Origin: Symbiodinium sp. CCMP2592
Lineage: Eukaryota; Sar; Dinophyceae; Suessiales; Symbiodiniaceae
NCBI GenBank assembly: GCA_905221615.1
Contig: CAJNDT010006015.1
Coordinates: forward strand, 98,922-162,921
Direction: 5' to 3'
DNA length: 64,000 nt
This document shows, in pieces, positions 45,254-57,064 of the stretch. A program made the position numbers and the translations under genes. The notes beneath the pieces are model-generated. The model saw nothing but the letters and a program-made list of their open reading frames with translations, did no database searches and was not told the origin of the DNA. Position 1 is the first letter of the stretch. Each line of letters begins with the position of its first letter.

Positions 45254-47700
45254 ATCACTTGTAGATCTACATCGCAGGATAGACGTAGCCGCAGCCCTTG
45301 TCCATGCACTGTAGGCTCAGCAATGCGCGACGGGTGATGGTGCAGTGTCCTGCCTAGTTGTCGCACCGAAGGTGTTTGGGAATCCCGATGGAAGGCCCTG
45401 CAATGCCTTCGTCTAGTATTGGCAGCGGGATGCTGCAGCTTCGTATTTCCAGTGCACCTGCTAGCAGGCAAGGCCAAGCCAATGCACATCCACCATGACA
45501 CAGTCTGGCGCTGCCTACACCACATAAAATATCGAGTCCGGCACCAAGCCGTCTGAGCACCAGTCGCCCCTGCCGTCACTGTTGCGAGATCTAGTGTGGG
45601 CCGTCAGGTTCTGTCCAAAGCCTTAGTTCCGGATAGCGGCAAAATGATGCTTGGCCGGCACGGGTCAAATCCAACGGAGCACACGTCCGAGCATTGCGGG
45701 CTTTGCAGCAATGAGCTCTACGCAAAAACTCTTGCCTAGGAATGAGGGCGCCCTTCCTCAGCTGATGGTCTTGGCCTCGTTTGGTTTTGGTGACACTGGA
45801 AGAAGCCTGAAGCCAGCAAGCAATAGTCTAGATGATCTGTCTGTTAATTACCTCATGCTGACGAGGCGGACTTCGCCGCTGTTGAGAGGAAAGGGTCTTC
45901 CGTGCCTGCACTGCAATCTCACAGAACTGCTTTTGAAGACTAAGACTCTAAAGCGGAAGCACATTGGTCGCAAGGCTTCTCTTCCCGGCGGTATCCGCTC
46001 CTCGAGACTTCCGGCTTCTCGAACTGAAGACAACCCGTGCCAGGAACATGCTGAATGTGGTTCTCCACAAAATCATGTTCAAGCTTGTAGTGACCGTTCG
46101 TTATCTGGCAAGTGATATATTCCTGAAGGGCTTGTCCTCGATCGCCAAACCGTTTAGTCGTAGATTCGACGGACAGGTGATCCCATCGCAGCGTTCAGTG
46201 GATGCCCGGCGTGGCGATGAGATGGTCAGCCTCTTCGGAGCCTCGCAGGTGCAGTTGTGGTATGTTCTGATGCAGCGCGGCTTTCCTTTCAAGATCTCTT
46301 ATTCGGGTTCAGGGCCCGCTGCCTCCAGAACCGAGGAATGGTGGACCCTTTGAACGCCAATGATTCTGGCTCAGAAGCGGACACGAACGAGACCGAGGCC
46401 CTCTGAGGATTTGGGTATGCTTCACGATGCTCCGCTGTGCCGCTGCATGTCTTCGGCTAGACTACGGATTTGGCATGCATGCATAAGCGAGGTGTAGTTG
46501 AGTCGGATGCTTTTCGCAGCTGCGAGTCTTGCAATGCAAACCCCCCCTTCTGTGCCAGGAGAGCGGCACAGAAACAGATGAGTGAGCAGCCCTTGCTGCA
46601 GAACAGAATGTTTCTTATCGATTCGATATCATCCTTCCAGCTGGGCTGGTGCCAGTTGCTTCGGGTGTGGCTCGCGGGATGCGCGACACACCAAGCGCAT
46701 GCCAGTCACGAAAAGGCCAAATTCCTTCTGATTGCATGCGCGGCATTTGCCGCTCGCGAGAGGTTTGTACTCACGTTATTGACGTCATGGTTTGATATTG
46801 TACACAAGCTTTGGACTTGTGAGCGATGTCCATGATCCAGTCAAGCTGTCTGCTGCCGCGCTTGTTGCATGTCGCGTTGCATGGACGGCAAGCATAGGAT
46901 AAGGCAGAGTGCGGCCACCTGGATTTGATTATGTAGATGTGGTTGGCCAAGGTTTGTTCTGGGCAGCTGCTCCATGACGGCTGTGGAGGTTGGTGAGGCC
47001 ATGTGTTTTGCTTCATGACCGCGCAACCTTGAATGCTTTCGAGCATTCGGCTCGGCGGTTTTCCATGAGCACCGCCAGGTAGCATGCCTGGTATGTGTCC
47101 ATTGCCGTAGCAGCCCTGACAAGAAATTCAAAAGCGACAGTCTGTGTGAGAGATAAGACTGCGCGAGGTTGGGTTTCGTAGGTGGAGGCCTCCCGCTTCT
47201 CGAAGTCCTGCATGTCTCGGCTGAGCTCCGTGAGCTGATAGCTCGGATTTGGGTGATTGGCGAACGTCCTGGTACGTGTATCTCGGATATCTACGGCGAG
47301 ACCCGGCTTTCAGAGCCTTTTGCTCGGTTCTCCGGCGGTCCAGACAGCAGCATGCTTCGAAGATCGTGTTGGTGGCCAGCAAGGACAGCCAAGACCGGAG
47401 GTAGAAGTCCGGCACTGGCCGAAAAGTGGGCAGCGGTGGGCGTACTGTACAAAACAGGATTTTCGATCCTGCCGGTCGTTCTCATGTTCAGCGCAGCACT
47501 TTTGGCACTCTCAGGTACAGCGGGGAAGGGTTGCCACACAGACGACGAGAGGGTTTGCCAGACGATTGTTAGAAGTCTCTTCTTCTCCATGTTTGCCCGC
47601 TCCAAGTCTCTAAGGAAGTATGAATAGATTTTGACAGATGTCCATGTTACAGTATCACTTCGCATGTAAATATTTGATCATCATGATTTTCATTCATGAA
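45254..47700. other. Unassigned region after the Na+/H+ exchanger
   Basis: No family recognised. The frame 45964-46353 (129 codons) looks protein-like, with a basic/hydrophobic mix (LNVVLHKIMFKLVVTVRYLA), and could be an exon. The frame near 47430-47625 contains a hydrophobic stretch (VLYKTGFSILPVVLMFSAAL) that could be a membrane segment. The rest shows short frames on both strands. Confidence 0.3.
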
Positions 47701-47717
47701 TTTTTGTAATTCATGCA

Positions 47718-47890
47718 GTTACACGTTTTGGCCCATCTGCCGATTGGCTTCCTGTGCTTTCTCCCCTGTCATGTCCTGACCGAGATGCTGCGAAGATGGG
47801 AGCCCGTGTTTGACCTGGCCGTCATCGGCATTGGCCTTGGATGGGCTGTTGCCTTGAAGTTGTATCTCGTCGAGCGCAGTTTTTGCTAAA
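47718..47890 (+). CDS. Hydrophobic coding-like exon
   Basis: After CAG, the frame reads LHVLAHLPIGFLCFLPCHVL and then FDLAVIGIGLGWAVALKLYL before stopping at 47887-47889. The two hydrophobic stretches separated by charged residues (TEMLRRWEPV) look like a helical hairpin in a membrane protein, perhaps the last exon of a gene whose other parts are near 47.4 kb. Family unknown. Confidence 0.35.
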
Positions 47891-48104
47891 GTGACTGGTT
47901 TCAACAGGGCTGTCTTCTAAGGCTGGGGGTCCCGTGCTCAGATTCTCCCCAGTTCAATCCAACCGAACTGCAGCAAGACGGATGTTGTACAAAGCAAGTA
48001 CGAAGCATGTTCTCTTCTCCCGCGATCTTTTGTTATGAGTTCTGCTATGTCACATCCGCATTCCGCGGCAGTTTTCTTCTTCTTTCGTCCTTCCTTGTGA
48101 TGAC

Positions 48105-48300
48105 TTGGGAGAGGATGATGGCGATGCCGACGAGGATGGCGATCGTGTGGTGGCTGATGCGCCTGATGATGGAGGCAGAACTGGTGTTTCTATACAGCGA
48201 AGCAGCGATGTCCAGGACACTCTCATCCATCCCGCGTTTGCCTGGACTCAGTGCGGAGGACAGACGGGTGAGCAGCTGCCAAATCGATTGGGATGGTTCC
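48105..48300 (+). CDS. Acidic coding-like exon
   Basis: The frame starts with a strongly acidic run (EDDGDADEDGD) followed by VVADAPDDGGRTGVSIQRSS and DVQDTLIHPAF. Composition and phase suggest a linker exon; it remains open past 48800 but becomes Phe/Cys/Leu-rich from TTG/TGT-rich DNA after 48650, which is probably not coding. No family assigned. Confidence 0.25.
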
Positions 48301-48649
48301 GTCCGCACGGCTGCTGCATAGTCGTGCGAGTTTCGACCCCGGCCCCGGCCAGCTGTCTCTTTTCGAACGTGGCAGTTTTGGAGATTCTAAGTGCTAGGCT
48401 GCTAGGCTTTCAGGTGTTTCCAAGCGTGGTATGTTGCACCGTGCGGCACGAGCTCCAATCACAAACTCACTGCAATGTCGTAGAAAAAGACAGGGGACTT
48501 TGCGTCCTCCAACCCCAGGTCAACATGAAGTCCAGAAAACATGACATCAACAGAAGTTCTATGAAGCAGGCAGTGTTCCGCGAAGGCTGTTTTCCAGATG
48601 GTGGATTGATTTTTGATGGATGGCATAATTTATGTCCGGTTTTCGCGAG

Positions 48650-49385
48650 GCCGGAATTATCTGGAGATGTCCCGTTGTTTTTGTGCTTGCTTTTGCTTTC
48701 CGCGGTTCTGCTTCAAATATGCTTTAGTGTGTCTTTCTGTTGTTTTGCTTTGTTCATGTGCAAGCCTGATTGTTTTGTGTTTTTTTGTATTTTTACTGTG
48801 TGTTGCTTTGTGTTGCTGTTGATTGTTGCTTGTGTTTTGTTTGTTTGGCTTCTCGCTTTCTGCTGTTAGGAAGCACCTGTTGATATTGAATATCAAATCT
48901 GTCCTGTGTCACTGTGGGGTCCGATGTTTTTTGCCGGCAAATCAGCGGGAAAGCTGAAGAGAGATGCTTGCACTGCCCATATACTACTACTTACGATTAC
49001 CTGCACGGTATCGTCACCAACACTGGGTAAACGCAGAAGTGCAGAATTTCCCAGAACTCAGATCTGGGAAACAGTCCCCGAGTCGAAGACAAAGCTCGTT
49101 TTGTCCTGTTCAAAGGGGTTAGAAAAGTATGGCTTAATTGAGCTTTATGGTTCGGGGCAAGCTTATGAGTTAGGATTTATTTGAGGTTTTTGGCCTTAGG
49201 GGTTGTGGGATGTTTAAGCAAACGGTTATAGGGTTGGGGATTTAGGCCCTAAGCCATCGGCAAATCTCACGTTGTCGGTCATTGCCAGTGCAGGCGCACA
49301 CGTCTTTCTCAAAGCCCTCAACCTCTTCGAGCCCAAACCTGAAAACAGATGACTAAACAAACACAAAGCTGAATCAGTATGTAGA
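48650..49385. other. T/G-rich stretch and decayed telomere-like sequence
   Basis: From 48670 to 48860 the + strand is rich in TTG/TGTTTTGC and has little complexity. About 49115-49250 contains GGGGTTAG, TTAGGGGTTG, GGTTATAGGGTTGGGG and ATTTAGGCCC, a decayed TTTAGGG-like tract. No gene can be supported. Confidence 0.45.
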
Positions 49386-49427
<42 letters not shown>

Positions 49428-49930
49428 GCATACACATATATCATAAATCTTATTTACTGTATATTAGATATAGTATATTATATATGCTATATTATATATT
49501 ATGTATAATGGTATATTGTATTGTGTTTTAGTATATTATAAATATTATAATAATATATATGTATATTATATTATATTATATTATATTTTACTATATTATA
49601 TTATATTATATTATATTATATTATATTACATTATATTATATTATATTATATACATATAATATTGAATATACATGGGTGGTTGTCAAAGTACTAGTTTAAT
49701 GCGGCACCTTTTATTCAGGGTACCCAACAAGGGACATTAATTTGACAACCACCCATATGAATATCAGAAACATAAAAACAGAAACATATATGTAAATATA
49801 TATATATATATGTATTATATTATATTATATTATATTACATTACATTATATTATATTATATTATATTATATTATATTATATTATATTATATATATTATATA
49901 TATATATTAGAGATATGTATATTTGTATGT

Positions 49931-49974
<44 letters not shown>

Positions 49975-49975
49975 T
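49386..49975. repeat. AT-repeat island (CA, TA, TTATA and GT arrays)
   Basis: (CA)n at 49388-49404, (TA)n at 49404-49430, a long imperfect TTATA/TATAT array at about 49440-49665, another at about 49795-49915, and (GT)n at 49934-49970. An 85-bp inverted-repeat element interrupts the array. It is by far the most AT-rich part of the window. Confidence 0.9.
49672..49756. mobile_element. 85-bp element with perfect 16-bp terminal inverted repeats
   Basis: ATGGGTGGTTGTCAAA at 49672-49687 is the exact reverse complement of TTTGACAACCACCCAT at 49741-49756. The 53 bases between are not AT-repeat (they contain GCGGCACC and GGGTACCC), and the element sits inside the TTATA array, splitting it. There is no coding capacity. 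Flanks are too repetitive to judge a target-site duplication. A very small non-autonomous element is the best reading; a stable hairpin of other origin is possible. Confidence 0.6.
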
Positions 49976-50349
49976 ATGCCTAAAACATGTACATACATAT
50001 GTGTGTGCGCACATGCAAGGGCACATGGCAGTGTAGATTTTGAAGAATGCAGCGGCACGGCATCGGGAGCAAGCCGCACGCTTTGGACTGCAGGAGAAAA
50101 AACCCTGTTGAACACATGTCATGATTCCAAGAGACGGAACTCATGCGGTCAACATAACCTGCATGCTTGGTTGGTTGCTTGCATTCCTGCTTGGCTTGTG
50201 GATGGATATTGGTTGTGCAGAGATGGGTAGCGAATGGCTTCAGGGGTGGAGGGATGCACGGATGGATGAGATGATATTCGCGTCGCGGCGCTTACTGCTT
50301 ACTGCATCCTAGTTTCAAGAATCAGCTGATGTTCTTGAGATGTGCCGCA

Positions 50350-51394
50350 GCTTCAGGGATGCCCGGCATGGGTTGCAGAGAAAGTTCGAATTTGTCGCGA
50401 CGCCTTCGACTCTGAAGCGCACTGTCTGTCTCGGAATGCGTGCTCAGCAACTTCCTGCTTCTGTTGCGGGAGCACCTCATGCATGTTGAGCCTTTGCCAT
50501 GTAATGGATGTGGGAAGGGTGAATCCATGCGAGGACATCATGGCGATGTCCGGGTTCCAAGCTATGTTATGCTCTACTTCGGAGCACTGCTCGATGCTGT
50601 CGGTGAGCCCTTGACCTGTCACCATCAGGGCCACAAAGTTTCTTGCCCAGCAGTCAAGTTGCCGAGGCTTAGCCGGCTCACAAAAAACGTCATGCATCTC
50701 GGGAGCATTGAGTGCTGGGCTAGTCTGGGCCATGCGTTTTCGCCGGTGCCGATCTAGCAAGGGACATGTGCTGAAGCATGCCAAGGAATGTTGTTTCCAG
50801 CACGAACAACCACGTCGTGGCCTTGGGCGAACCTGTGCAGCCACATCGTGTCGTGAGGGATCTCATCTATCAGAGTTGGTAGCTTTGATGTCAAGATCCT
50901 GGCGCACGGATGCGAACCCAGTTTTACACATTCAGCTTTCTTTCGAAGATTGTGTGCCTGCTGAGCCGTCGTGCGCCAGCCGACCGTACGGCAAGGGGGG
51001 CAATGCTGAAGTGACAGCGCATGTCTCTGCTTGGTCGAATGCGCGGCAAAGTGTAGTGACCTCCAAGCGAGCCGTGGCTTTCTGGTCGGCATCTTTTGCT
51101 AGATGGTGCAAGTCCTTTTGGACATGCTCTGAAAGTTTCAACCCAGGCCATCTAGCATACGCCACCCTTGCAAGGTCAAGTTTCAGCGCGTCTTTGAGGC
51201 GATCTCTGCAACCGTGACAGACCGTTGGATGCGAATGGGTGTCCACTTGCTCTCAATCTGGGTATCTCTGCCTGGCCGTTCAAAGAAGAGTGCTGCAAAT
51301 TGGCTCGAGCCTCGCAAGAAGGGCAGGCAACATAGAACACCAAAGGATATCTGTCATTCTCACTTCTGAAAGGTAGTGTCTCATCGTTGCACAT
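50350..51394 (-). pseudogene. Coding-like island on the minus strand, frame-shifted; origin unknown
   Basis: Reading the - strand from 51394 down, three frames in turn give natural-looking protein: FYVACPSCEARANLQHSSLN (to about 51250), then CHGCRDRLKDALKLDLARVA (51246-50932), then PHDTMWLHRFAQGHDVVVRA (about 50970-50754), and GLTDSIEQCSEVEHNIAWNP in the 50844-50353 frame. CxxC pairs occur in the first two. No known domain is visible. The shifting frames could be exons of a minus-strand gene or a decayed copy of one. The + strand also has a 169-codon frame over 50708-51217, so the case is weak. Confidence 0.25.
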
Positions 51395-52098
51395 AGCTCC
51401 TTGGGCCGCGTTGGCGCCGCGAGGCCGGCGGAGAGAGCCCCAGGATCATGGACACCAGAATCCCTTAAAAGTACTTAGTATCTAGATTATTGTGCAAAGA
51501 TCCCCCTCGCACGTTGTACTTCGGGCGCAAGTGCATGGATCTCGATAGTGAGCCATCCTCGTCTGGCAGAGTCCGAGTTGCGAGGGCGTAACATGTTCGG
51601 AGATATTACTTCACTTGCCGCCGCTTGCTGCCACCAAAAATGTCACAGGGCTTATCAGACTTGTCGGGCACGGTTCGAAATTCTGCATGTGGGGAAAGGG
51701 TGGGGGTCGTCGGCTTCTAAACAAGGCCGACTTGAACATTGAACTTCCCGAGTTGCGCCGAGGGTGTGGCCGACATAGACAATGGGAGCTTCTCAGTCAA
51801 GTTGGGCGGTGCCCTCAGGTGAAACCCTCGCAACTGCGCTGCGCTTGTTTCCTTCCTTTTCCCAGCCCTCGATGTTCATTGCTCTGTGAGGGAATTCTGG
51901 CCCGAACCGCCCGGGTCCTACGGAGAGTGGCCAGCTGGAGTGATGCCGTCTAAAGTTTTAACGAAACTTCGCCCGAGCTTTCCTGTGCTGGCAGGCCGAC
52001 CCCGAGAGCGAGCGTCAACAGCGTCCACCTCACGAGTTACTCGGCAGATTTTCCGAGCTGTTCCGTTGCAGATCTGCACTCGGCTGTGACCTGCTAAG

Positions 52099-54159
52099 GT
52101 TGCCGAATGGTGCTGTCTATGAAGGCATTGCAGTTCATGTCGCGCTCCTGCCAACTGAAGCTGTGCTTCACAACGACTGTTTTGCCAGGTCAGTGGGTTG
52201 GACCAGCAAGAGAAGGGTATGGGGCGCGAGCACACAGATTTCTGTGAGTGAAGCTGCATGACCAGTCGCGGAAAGCATTTCACCTTGGAAGCGGTTAAAC
52301 AATTGATTCAGGCCTCCTGCCATCATCCGTACTTGTACCGCGTTTGTTCAGTATCACCCCGTGCAGACCTACGACACACTACAAATAATAGGCCGAGGTT
52401 TTTCATGCAATTTCGTGTTTGCTTCACTGTCAATTTTCGCTGAGATACAAAAATGGCCCGATGGAGCTTCATACACCGGGCAGTGGGTGAAGGAGAGTCG
52501 CAACAGTTGAATGCACACGAAGGCAAACTTCGCGTTGACTTGGCAGGACAAAGCTCAGGGCATGGGGAAGTTTCACCATGCTGCAGGAGATTGGCACGCC
52601 CGGCCAGGATAAGAAAGCTGGAGCCTCCTGAAAGAGTGTGTGTTTTGCCAGGTACGAGGGCAACTTTCTCGATGACATGCAGCACGGCTACGGCGTTGCC
52701 ATGTATGCCGCTGACCAAACAGAGTCGGATCCCAGATGTAGTGGATTGATCTGTCTTCTCTAAGATCGATGGCTCCAAGTACACCGGGCAGTTTGCGTGC
52801 GACAAGCATCACGGAGAGGGAGTGGAGGCCCGGCCTCGCCTGCCTCGCCTGCCTTCGCATGGCTCCCAGGGGGAGCAGACAGGTATGGCCAGACGGAAGC
52901 CGCTTCCAGGGCAGCTATTTCCAAGGCATGAAGCACGGCAACTGCCCCGGCTGATTCTCTGACTGTCAGATGCTGCAACTTCCCTTCTGCTAGGGCTTGC
53001 CCATGATTAGTGGATCAGTCCATGCACAACCAGCAGAAAATAGAAGAAACTTTCACGGAGAGACCCAGGTCACGGTTTGTACCTGTCGGCATCTAAGGGA
53101 TGGCATGCTTGTACACTTGTTGCGGAGACAAGCTTGCACATGCCGCGGTTCACGCAGCAGCAAGGTGGCCAGATGGCTCGAAGTACGACGGTACTTTTGA
53201 GTCCAACAACATGTCGCAGACTTGGAGAGTGTGATCGGCAGAAAGCACTTGCAATCCATCGGAATGGAATAGACTTCATGCGTGGTGTCAGGAGCGGCAC
53301 TGGAACGTACAACTGGTCTGATGGGCGCGCTTATACTGGTCAGTCCTCGGCTCAGAACGTTGGAGCGCCTGGCCCCTGACAGCTCAGGGGGTGAGACCTC
53401 AACAGTTCCCGTGCTAAGGTGGGAGAGGAACACAATGCACGGCTTCAGACTGAGAAAGCTGCAAGTCCTATCCGGCCATATCATATCCAAGCTTAGCAGT
53501 CAGACAGCGCATGTAATCGCCAGCAAGACGAGTCAGTTCATGCACACGTGCTCAGGCAAGGGGTCGTTCAGCTATGGCGATGGTCGCAGCTACGAAGGCA
53601 AGGGGCGCTTGTTGGGAGTCGCTGGAAACGTCACGACTGTTGAATGTGCAACCTGTCGTGCATGCGCTGGGTTAGCACAGGCGACTTCTTCGAGGATGTC
53701 AAGCACGGCGCGGCTCTTTGCAGTCGGTCATGGCGGAGTGGGCAGTCTAATATGGCGATGGTGCGGATGTTGCTATGCCTTGTCGTGCCGCTGAGCGACT
53801 GTTCAAGGCACCGGTGTGTTCCGCTGGCCAGATGGAAGGACCCTACGAGCCCAGCTGTCACTGCAGCCCTTGCATTGCCGGAAGCCCCGGATCCTCACCA
53901 TGAGCAGCAGGAGCTACAACGGCGAATGGCGGAACGGAAAGCGTCATGGCCGTGGCAGGTGTGCCCGCGAACAGGCTCTCAAGGCTGCGCGCGCATCCTG
54001 AGATCATGACACATGCAGGTATACGGCAGCCAGCCACAGGACAAAGACTGGCTTGTTTGAGGCCTGACTGCCGCAGTTGAGGCATGCTGTGAGTGTCGAG
54101 TCAAGTCGACCAAGTACGGGGTGTTGCAGGACGGGAACCTGGTCAAGTGGGAGGACTGA
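52099..54159 (+). CDS. MORN-repeat protein built from very small exons
   Basis: About nine MORN repeats (xGxxYxGxWxxxxxHGxGxxxWPDG) appear when short exons are joined in phase. Exons: 52099-52124, 52189-52229, 52445-52486, 52547-52593, 52652-52709, 52765-52827, 52883-52937, 53069-53084, 53165-53215, 53292-53342, 53419-53441, 53556-53597, 53681-53707, 53808-53838, 53911-53958, 54019 onward, and a last exon ending GNLVKWED and stop at 54157-54159. Examples: NGAVYEG|QWVGPAREGYGA, WPDGASYTGQW|DKAQG, GDWYEGNFLDDMQHGYG, HG|HGLYL|WPDGSKYDG, YTGQ|WERNTMHG|KGSF, DGRS|YNGEWRNGKRHG. Thirteen of the fifteen resolved introns are under 140 nt (54-131 nt); the others are 215 nt (52230-52444) and 55-64 nt as listed by the exon gaps. 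MORN arrays bind membranes or scaffold partners, and in alveolates act in cytoskeleton and cell division. No kinase or other domain was found. Exons upstream of 52099 and the final join are unresolved. Confidence 0.92.
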
Positions 54160-55100
54160 AGTTCGTGCAGATCTGCCAGGCACGTTTTTTTAAATTAGTG
54201 GCGGCTACACGGGCTTGGTAAGCCAACTGGCAGGTGAAACGTACTTATGGTGTTGCGACGGGCCACCAATTTCTAGACAACCCCTCATGCAGCATCGTGC
54301 CACTTGTGCAGGTGTGCCCCTGAGATGTGAATATTCAGGTAGCCGAGCAGTTTTGCGGCTGCTTTGCTGCAGCTGCATAAGTTTCACTGACTGAGAAGTC
54401 AAACTCTTCATGGCCGTTTAGCAATCCAGCCGTGCTTTCGATGGGCCTCAACGTCGCTTCTCAGCCGTTGATGATTTGGCAAAGGCCTACTTGCAGGGTG
54501 AGGTGTTTCGGCCGGGCAAATTCATCGCAGGATACCTGTTTCACTGGGCCTGCTGTCTTATGTGTAAGTAAATACAGACATGAATAAGTACATAAATAGG
54601 TAAATACTTGGATATACATATGTGTTTTATATAAACGTACATACATATCCATATGTATATGTATATGTATTTATATATATATATATATATACACGTGTGT
54701 GTGTGCAGATGTGCCCATGCGTACAAAAAGCAGTAGTTGTGCAAAGTAATGCCCGGTAGTCTCGATGAAGCTGCTGGACACTACCTTGACCCAAAGAAGA
54801 TGTCAAGCATCGTCATTGCGGTCGCTAGATGTTGTGAGAAAGGCTGCTGCGCGCAATGATTCGGCGGGGTAGCCGGAATGTCGTGTTGCTACTAGCAGCA
54901 GCGACAGCGCTACGTATCGTTTGTCCGTTTGTCCGCCCTATGTTCTGGGTGATTCTGCTGCTTCAGGCAATGCGGCAGGCTTTCCGAGAAACCAGCCGAC
55001 CGGCAGTGCAGTCCTGGCTGCTTGCTTAGCAGTTTCTCTGGATTTCTAATCTGGCTTTAATCAAACGAGATGTAAGGCACCTGGGCTAAAACGTACTAGG
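54160..55100. other. Spacer after the MORN gene with a TA/TGTA microsatellite
   Basis: Contains an ATACATA/GTATATG/TA repeat cluster at about 54590-54710. The remaining sequence has no supported coding region. Confidence 0.45.
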
Positions 55101-57040
55101 CTGGAAAGAAGGATTGGGTTGGCCAGCTTCGACAGATCGTGCGCCTTCATGTACGAATTGTCGAACCGAGCAGTGCCCTTGCAGACCTGCACCGGGTGCA
55201 GGTACTACTACACTGTAGACACAAAGCAGAAGATGTTCTACTCGGCGATCACGGCTGACCTAGAGGTGCTCCGAATTGAGAATGTCTGTAAATTTTTCCG
55301 GAGCGGGAATCAATACGCGAGGCAGTTCGATTGAGAGAGGCTGGCTTCGATGATGTGAGGCCGTTGTCAAAACCAGCAAGGACTTGATTTCAAAAGACTC
55401 GCTGGTGCACCAGGATACGAATTTGCAACATAATCAACTTTTTCGATATCAAGACCAAGCCAGGGCCTTGGCAAGCTGGTGTTGTGAGCGATGTCACATG
55501 TTGGCAATGAACAAAGCAAGGCCAAAGGCTGCTCGGATCAATGCTGCGGTCATCCGCCTCCTTGAGCGCCTAGGACTCAGACACCTGAATGAAAAACCTT
55601 TTTCGCGGGCCCCGCACCTTTCTGTTTTTGATAGCGGGCATGAGGTTGCTGAGGGGTGCGCTCTGAGTTCCAATCATGTTTTTATCCACATGCCTCCGAA
55701 TCACAAGTCCATTCCTGCAAAGGGTTTGGGTCTCACCCAGGGTTTGGTCACACACAGCATTACGAGTTTAGGCACTCTTCTGCTGGTTTTTTGGCTTGAG
55801 GCGGAGATGTGTGGGGCGCGCAGTTGCTGCTCAGTCGCGGGGTGGCCGTTAACTTAGACAGATAGCAAGCTGATTGGTGTTGACCGATAGTTTCTGTGTG
55901 CCCTGTTCAAGTTCCTGGTCAGGCGCTGGCTTTCAAGAAGCCGCTTTCGTCCATGCGGGTAGGCTTGGCTTCTGCGATGTCTGCTGTGCTGCTTCTGCAC
56001 CTGAAGCAGTCGCAGAAGTTGTTCCAGCAGAGGCAGTAGCATTTTCGACGCGTCTTCGGAGCACAAGCTCTATGGACAGGCGCGATCGCGAGTTGAGGTT
56101 GCAGCACAGGCAGTGGATGCATTTGCGATTTTTTCATGGCATGCTCAAGTGTGTCGCGCTGCAGAATTTGTGACGGGTTGATCGTCTTGCCGGCTGCTTG
56201 CTTATGGGATGGCCGATGAGCTGACATTTGACCCGGAGGCAATACTTCGTCCAAAGCTGCTTCGCCGCATGTGCGCGTATCGTTAGGTCTGAGTCCAAGT
56301 CTCCGTTTGAGGCCTGTTCAACCCAAGGTTTGCAGTTTTGCGGCAACGCCCAAAGTTGGCAACGGCATTGATCCCGATATGCAGTCAAGCAACACAAGAT
56401 CCAGGTGGAAATGCTTTGCAATCTTTTTCAGATTCTTTCGAAGACCAACTGTAGGCCTGTAGACGTCGCCCAACCTATTTCACTCGGCACCAGTCAAGGG
56501 TATGTCTTGCGTGTACTGCGGCGTGGTCGAGTTCAGCTGAACATATTTCACCACAACGCAGCTATCTCATGCCCCTCGGTCTATTTCGAGCCTTTATGTG
56601 GAACAGCTATCGCCAAAACTCGCCTTTGCTACTTGCCGTTGTCAGAGCTTTCGTATCTTGGCGCAGTCCAGCAGCGATTCTGAGGCTGCCGGCTTTGGCA
56701 ATGGAAGCAGGCAGCTGACATGCTTCTCGGACAGCCGTTTACATGCTGACTTCTTGCCTCAGTCTTTCCGTCAGCGTCAGTGACTCCAAAGCTGGGCAAG
56801 CAGCCGCAGCGGCCGCCATCAAAAGTGAAGATGCTACATACGTTTCTCTGGCTCTAGTTTTGTTTTCCAGGTGTATGTAGTCGCAAAGAAGGCCAGCTTA
56901 GAGAAACTTATCAAAGAAGTGTGCGTGTATGTAGGCAGGACGATGTTCAGGTATTGGGAGGATGCTTGGCATTTCCGAGCCGGATGGTGTTCAACTTGCT
57001 GGTGATGCCACTTGAGCTGTCCCATCAAAGTCACTGACTA
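55101..57040 (+). CDS. Possible exons of unknown gene(s) upstream of the PPR exons
   Basis: The stretch 55200-55285 reads RYYYTVDTKQKMFYSAITAD and LEVLRIENV after CAG, convincing as an exon in composition. The frame 55384-55857 (157 codons) is open but without a domain. About 55985-56060 has an Ala/Glu/Val-rich stretch (AVAEVVPAEAVAF), and about 56780-56825 is Ala-rich (GQAAAAAAIKS). Some of these may be 5' exons of the PPR gene that begins to be recognisable at 57065. No family can be named. Confidence 0.3.
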
Positions 57041-57064
57041 AGGTTTCTTTCCACAACACTCCAC

